Source of the DNA: Flavobacterium sp. LC2016-01
GTDB taxonomy: Bacteria > Bacteroidota > Bacteroidia > Flavobacteriales > Flavobacteriaceae
DNA: 64,000 bases
Assembly (NCBI RefSeq): GCF_009711135.1
Contig: NZ_WMIC01000001.1
Span: 310,001-374,000 of the forward strand
Direction of reading: 5' to 3'
Below are positions 59,810 to 64,000 of the stretch, in pieces. Position numbers and translations under genes: made by a program. Each line of letters begins with the position of its first letter. Position 1 is the first letter of the stretch. A model generated the notes under the pieces. That model saw nothing but the letters and a program-made list of their open reading frames with translations. It was not told the origin of the DNA and ran no database searches.

Positions 59810-62572
59810 ATGAAAAAACTATTACTATTTCTTTTTTTATCCGCCATTGGACATTCTCAATCTATCTTTAAAGGCAATGTAAGTTACGAAGGCCAGCCCA
59901 TTCCTGGCGCTCATGTGTGTGTTTTGCATACTAAAAATTGTGTTTCCACAGATTTTGATGGAAATTATGCTATTGAAGTAAAAGAAGGTGATTTTTTGCA
60001 GATTTCCTGTGTTGGTTTGGAAACGAAAACAATTAAAATTACCAACAGGACTTTACTTGAAAACGACGAAAGAGTAGTGCCAATACTAAGTAATGATTAC
60101 ACGGATAAAATAGAAAAATCCTCCGATTCAGTGCCAATTTCTAAACCTTCGGGCTATTATGATAACAGCTTAGAATTAAATTTTAACGACCGTGATATAA
60201 AGAATATTATTCGAAAAGAAAATGGTTTTTATAGATTGAAAAGCCGATATGATTATAATAGAACATTTTTTGAGGTGGTTCAGGAACTTTTGGTTTCGTC
60301 GCCGTTTCGTCTTCCAAAATATCAAAATGCATATGCGCAGGGAAGAAGCCAAAATGGTGCGTTGACTTATCAGTCGCCACAGACAAATGAAATTTTCAGC
60401 TGGGGTCCGCAAGTCAGTTCATTGCAGTATTCTCAGAATGTTTCAGAATATTATCCTCAGGGTGATATTGTGAATCGGACTTCTGCTGGTGCAAATCAGT
60501 TGGAACTTTATAATCCGAATCACTTTTTTCAGAATACCATAGATAGCAAAACCTCTTTAAGCGCTCAAATTATTGGCCCAAAGAAAAACTTCTTAAAAAT
60601 AAACTTTGCTTATAAAACCGGAAATATTGCAATTCCAGATACTCGTAATAATGAAATTACGACTTCTTTGCGATATTTTAGAGAGGTTTCAATCAAAAGC
60701 AAAATTGATGCGATTTTGAGTTATAATAATTTTGAGAATAATTTATCGAACTCCAATTTTGCAATCAATAAAATTGTTTTTGCAAATGCCGTTACGCCAA
60801 TTCATTTTGACAATCGTATTGCTTCTGTTTTGTCAAATGGTTCACAGAGAAGTTATTCGGCTTTAGAAAATAATCCCTATTATTTGTTGCAGAACAATCT
60901 TGACCGAAATAAAAGTCAGACACTATCATTTAATTTCAATCTTAATTATGATAGTATGGACAACGAAAATAAAATTAACGCAAGTTTTCAGTCTTCGGAA
61001 ATAAAAAACACAAACGGACAGCCTTTTTATATGGCAGGAATCACTGCACCAAATTTTAATGAAAGAACCGAAAATTTTAAAAGCATTTCGGTGTCAGATG
61101 TTTACCGTCATAAATTTAATTACATGAAGTTTATAGAATCAAAAATCGATTTCCGATTTTTTGATCGGGAATTGAATCGTGATTATTTCAGCGGATTTGC
61201 CTCTTCTTCTGATTTTCCAAAAAACAGTCAAAATCAGACCAATTTTAATGTTGCGCAAGATCGATTTGAAGTTTTTTATAATATAAATGGGTCGTTTTTT
61301 ATTAATGATCTGGATGGATATGACTGTGATGTAACGATAAAAGCGAAAACCGATTTGAATTATTCGTCAACGGTTCAAAATCATTTTATGAAGAATTATT
61401 ATGGATCAGCCGAATTCAAAAATATTCTTCAAACGCGCATAAACTTTGGAATTGATTACGGATATAATGAAACCGAACCTTCACTGCAAAACAATAATTT
61501 GAATTTTAATTCACTGCGTTTTCAAATCAATCAATTTAAACAACTTGAAAATAGTTGGGAGATCATAACGCCAAGAGGTGCTGCGCCTACAAAAGAGCAG
61601 ATTACGAATCTTAAATTGAGTTATGAATTTAATTATTGGAACGTAAATCTGAATTATTATTCAAAAAAGGTTGATAATTTATACGCGCCAATTTTGAATT
61701 CTAATGCGGTCAGCTGGTCGCCAGATGTTAATTACAAACAAAACGGAATCGAGTTTGAAATTCGGAAATCATTTTCTTATAACCATGAGATTAACTATAA
61801 TTTCAATATAAATTTCACGTATTACAAAAATGAGGTTACAAGTTTAAACAGCAATTTGAGCAGTCTTCCATTTGCCGGTTTTGCTGATGTTAATAAAAAT
61901 TATATTGTGGGACAGCCACTAGGAGTTATTGTTGGAAACGGTTATTTGAGAGACAGCAGTAAAAACATAATTATTGACGATGCTGGTTTTCCTATAAAAG
62001 ATGCACAGCCTAAAATTTTAGGAAACCCAAATCCAGATTTTGTTGTGGGGTTTTTTAATGCTTTTAAATATAAAGAACTAATGCTGAATTTAACTTTTGA
62101 GTGGAGTCAGGGAGGAGAAATCTGGAACGGAACACAGCAGACTTTGAATTATTATGGAAAATCTGAATTAACTGGAAACCAGCGTAATGTTACCAATTAC
62201 ATATTTGACGGTGTAACGCAAAGTGGTTTGCCAAATACAAAAGCGGTTTCGTTTTATGATGCCGGACTTCCGGTGGAGCAGAATCGCTGGGTTCGATATG
62301 GAACTGAAGGAATTGCTGAAGATGCAATTGAAGATGCAACTTATTTTAGATTGAGTTCAATTAGTTTATCGTACTCAAAAGCAACAAATTGGACACGAAA
62401 CAATCTAAATTTTACTCTTACAGTTTTTATGAACAATGCTTTTATTGCGTCTAAAAGTAAATCGGCTTTTAGTAGTAATTCTATGTTTAGTTCAATCGAT
62501 ACTACCGGATTAGATTATTTCAATTCGCCAATGATGAAAAGTTTTGGTTCCTCTCTAACTATTAAATTTTAA
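59810..62572 (+). CDS. SusC-type outer-membrane barrel protein without a visible plug domain
   Basis: A 920-residue exported protein; signal peptide to about 17 (AIGHSQ). Residues about 20-90 form a carboxypeptidase-regulatory-like domain (FKGNVSYEGQPIPGAHV, CVSTDFDGNYAIEV). SusC-type barrel features follow to the end: LGNPNPDFVVGFFNAFKYKE, GEIWNGTQQTLNYYG, DATYFRLSSISLSYSK and the terminal SFGSSLTIKF. I cannot find the plug signature of SusC (the DEVVV-GYG segment and IRG...PLYVVDG); the segment 100-260 is unlike it. It may be a barrel whose plug is carried by another protein. The next gene starts four bases after the stop. Confidence 0.8.
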   Translation: MKKLLLFLFLSAIGHSQSIFKGNVSYEGQPIPGAHVCVLHTKNCVSTDFDGNYAIEVKEGDFLQISCVGLETKTIKITNRTLLENDERVVPILSNDYTDKIEKSSDSVPISKPSGYYDNSLELNFNDRDIKNIIRKENGFYRLKSRYDYNRTFFEVVQELLVSSPFRLPKYQNAYAQGRSQNGALTYQSPQTNEIFSWGPQVSSLQYSQNVSEYYPQGDIVNRTSAGANQLELYNPNHFFQNTIDSKTSLSAQIIGPKKNFLKINFAYKTGNIAIPDTRNNEITTSLRYFREVSIKSKIDAILSYNNFENNLSNSNFAINKIVFANAVTPIHFDNRIASVLSNGSQRSYSALENNPYYLLQNNLDRNKSQTLSFNFNLNYDSMDNENKINASFQSSEIKNTNGQPFYMAGITAPNFNERTENFKSISVSDVYRHKFNYMKFIESKIDFRFFDRELNRDYFSGFASSSDFPKNSQNQTNFNVAQDRFEVFYNINGSFFINDLDGYDCDVTIKAKTDLNYSSTVQNHFMKNYYGSAEFKNILQTRINFGIDYGYNETEPSLQNNNLNFNSLRFQINQFKQLENSWEIITPRGAAPTKEQITNLKLSYEFNYWNVNLNYYSKKVDNLYAPILNSNAVSWSPDVNYKQNGIEFEIRKSFSYNHEINYNFNINFTYYKNEVTSLNSNLSSLPFAGFADVNKNYIVGQPLGVIVGNGYLRDSSKNIIIDDAGFPIKDAQPKILGNPNPDFVVGFFNAFKYKELMLNLTFEWSQGGEIWNGTQQTLNYYGKSELTGNQRNVTNYIFDGVTQSGLPNTKAVSFYDAGLPVEQNRWVRYGTEGIAEDAIEDATYFRLSSISLSYSKATNWTRNNLNFTLTVFMNNAFIASKSKSAFSSNSMFSSIDTTGLDYFNSPMMKSFGSSLTIKF

Positions 62573-62576
62573 TCCG

Positions 62577-64000
62577 ATGAAAAATATAAAATACGTATTC
62601 TTTTTATTAGTGTTTCAGAGTATTTTTTCTCAAAATACTGAAACCGATTGGAATACAGCATATAAGTGGTCAATAACCGAAAAAGTGTATTTGCATTTTA
62701 ATAACGTATTGTATTTTCCGGGTGAAACAATTCATTTTAAAGCCTATATCACAAAAAGTGACAATAGACCAACAACTTTGAGCGATTATCTTTATGTGGA
62801 TTTCTTAGACGCCAGCGACAAAAAAATAAATAGTCAAACTTATGTTGTAAAAGACGGAAATGCTGTTGGATCGTATGCAATTCCACAAGATGGAGCTTCA
62901 GGAATTTATAAAATTCGTGCTTATACACGAATTCAGGATAAGGTTGCTGAAAATATTTTTGAAAAGACTGTTTTTGTACAAAAAGTGATTTCACCAAGAA
63001 TTTTAATGACTTTAGATTTTAAGAAAAAAGCCTACGGAAAAGGAGAAATCTGCCAAGCCGATTTTGAGCTTAAAAATCTGGAAAATCAGCCTATTAAAAA
63101 TTATGATTTTAAATATGACATTTTTATTGGCGGAGCAAAAATGGATTCGCTTCATGCAAAAACAGATGATTTAGGAAAAGCAGTAATTCAATTTAAACTT
63201 CCGGAAAATTTAAAATCGAATGACGGAATTTTGAATGTTATGCTGGATTATGACAATTTCAAAGAATCGGTTACGCGTTCTATTCCAATAAACCTGAATT
63301 TTGTTGATCTGCAGTTTCTAGCAGAAAGCGGTAATTTGGTTTTGAGTGAAGCGTCGTCATTGTTTTTTATAGCAAAAAATGAATTTGGGCTTCCAATGGA
63401 TGTTGCTGGATTTATTGAAGATGAAGAAGGCAATAAAGTCACAGATTTCAAAAGTTTTCACGACGGAATGGGGAACGTCGCATTAAAATCAGAAGAAAAT
63501 AAAAAATATTTTGCTGTTGTGACTTCTCCCTTTAAATCGGAAGAAAAAATTGCATTGCCGGTGGCAGAAAAAAATCTGTTTGTATTAAATGCAGAGAAAA
63601 GTCAGGAAGATGTTCTTTTGAAAATTTATTCACCAACAGACGCTTCCGGAAAATTATTAGTTCGAAATACGGCAAAAATTTACAAAACATTGGCACTGAA
63701 TTTAGTTCAGGGCTGGAATACTATTTCGATCAATACAAAAGAATTTCCAATGGGAATTCAGTCTTTTTCATTATTGATTCAAGATAAAATTGTGGCTGAA
63801 AGATTGGTTTTTGTAAACTATCAGGACGGACTTAAAATTCAAATTAAAACAGACAAAGAAAATTATCTGCCAAGAGAAAAAGTAAAAGTTTCGATTATTA
63901 CAACAGATAAAAACAATGCTCCAATTGCGTCTAATCTTTCCGTTTCTGTCGCCGATTCGAAGCTTTTAACATATATCGATGACAAACAAGATAATATAGT
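62577..64000 (+). CDS. MG2-domain (alpha-2-macroglobulin-like) exported protein, 5' part
   Basis: An ATG at 62577 opens a frame of 474 codons, running off the right edge without a stop. The start MKNIKYVFFLLVFQSIFS is a signal peptide. The segment KVYLHFNNVLYFPGETIHFK and the repeat KIQIKTDKENYLPREKVKVS are macroglobulin MG2-like strands, the type seen in Bacteroidota proteins linked to outer-membrane receptors. Such proteins often continue into a carboxypeptidase-regulatory-like domain and a TonB plug domain; the part needed to test this lies outside the window. Tightly coupled to the receptor gene upstream (four-base gap). Confidence 0.75.
   Translation, partial: MKNIKYVFFLLVFQSIFSQNTETDWNTAYKWSITEKVYLHFNNVLYFPGETIHFKAYITKSDNRPTTLSDYLYVDFLDASDKKINSQTYVVKDGNAVGSYAIPQDGASGIYKIRAYTRIQDKVAENIFEKTVFVQKVISPRILMTLDFKKKAYGKGEICQADFELKNLENQPIKNYDFKYDIFIGGAKMDSLHAKTDDLGKAVIQFKLPENLKSNDGILNVMLDYDNFKESVTRSIPINLNFVDLQFLAESGNLVLSEASSLFFIAKNEFGLPMDVAGFIEDEEGNKVTDFKSFHDGMGNVALKSEENKKYFAVVTSPFKSEEKIALPVAEKNLFVLNAEKSQEDVLLKIYSPTDASGKLLVRNTAKIYKTLALNLVQGWNTISINTKEFPMGIQSFSLLIQDKIVAERLVFVNYQDGLKIQIKTDKENYLPREKVKVSIITTDKNNAPIASNLSVSVADSKLLTYIDDKQDNI

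Overview
The window reads as chromosomal DNA of a Flavobacterium-like member of the Bacteroidota. Supporting signs are low G+C, SusC/SusD outer-membrane genes, a subtilase ending in a type IX secretion sorting domain, gliding-phylum families (DUF3857, LysM/PBP fusions, YwqK/MORN repeats), lipoprotein signals ending in S/G-C, and promoters of the Bacteroidota type (TTG, about 20 bases, TAnnTTTG) in place of sigma70 boxes. I see no rRNA, tRNA, CRISPR array, prophage or transposase gene.

Layout. 1-6.6 kb: the end of a lipoprotein gene, guaA, two LysM proteins (the second fused to a periplasmic-binding fold) and an OsmC protein. 6.8-27.2 kb: ten minus-strand genes that look like one polysaccharide utilisation operon, in transcription order SusC, SusD, aryl-sulfotransferase, TsdA-like dihaem cytochrome, GH123-like hydrolase, DUF5107/TPR protein, M1 peptidase, DUF3472 protein, GH109 N-acetylgalactosaminidase-like protein and GH35 beta-galactosidase. 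27.9-35.4 kb: a CBM9-like protein, a LacI-family regulator, and a plus-strand set of sugar kinase (GHMP), sugar nucleotidyltransferase, FucP/NagP-type transporter and NagB fused to a PIG-L deacetylase. 35.6-48.9 kb: mostly housekeeping (DUF3820, pyrG, yidC, FAS1 lipoprotein, MORN protein, DUF4956, a secreted dikinase-like protein, mnmA, secreted subtilase, flavin oxidoreductase). 48.9-56 kb: a three-gene overlapping operon of a TPR/MORN protein and two DUF3857 transglutaminase-like proteins. 56.3-64 kb: DUF4268, CoA-type Nudix, PlsC-type acyltransferase, ECF sigma plus membrane protein, then a SusC-type barrel without a visible plug domain and a truncated MG2-domain gene.

How the parts fit. 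The two arms of the sugar locus share one regulatory cassette. About 85 bp upstream of susC is repeated in inverted orientation upstream of the kinase, with twin LacI-type palindromes (TGTGyTCGArCACA-like, 23 bp apart) followed by the same TTG-N20-TAGTTTCG promoter. The LacI gene lies between the copies. Import and depolymerisation (SusCD, GH109, GH35, GH123-like) would therefore be co-controlled with cytoplasmic amino-sugar handling (kinase, nucleotidyltransferase, NagB/PIG-L). The enzyme set points to an N-acetylgalactosamine/galactose-containing glycan, possibly sulfated; this is inference.

The most interesting items are the duplicated twin-operator cassette, a hairpin in every long gap of the glycan operon, the pairing of a sulfotransferase with a TsdA-like cytochrome, an exported protein with glucan-water-dikinase domain order, a possible split barrel/plug receptor at the right edge, and phased octamer (CTTAGnAy) arrays at gene ends.
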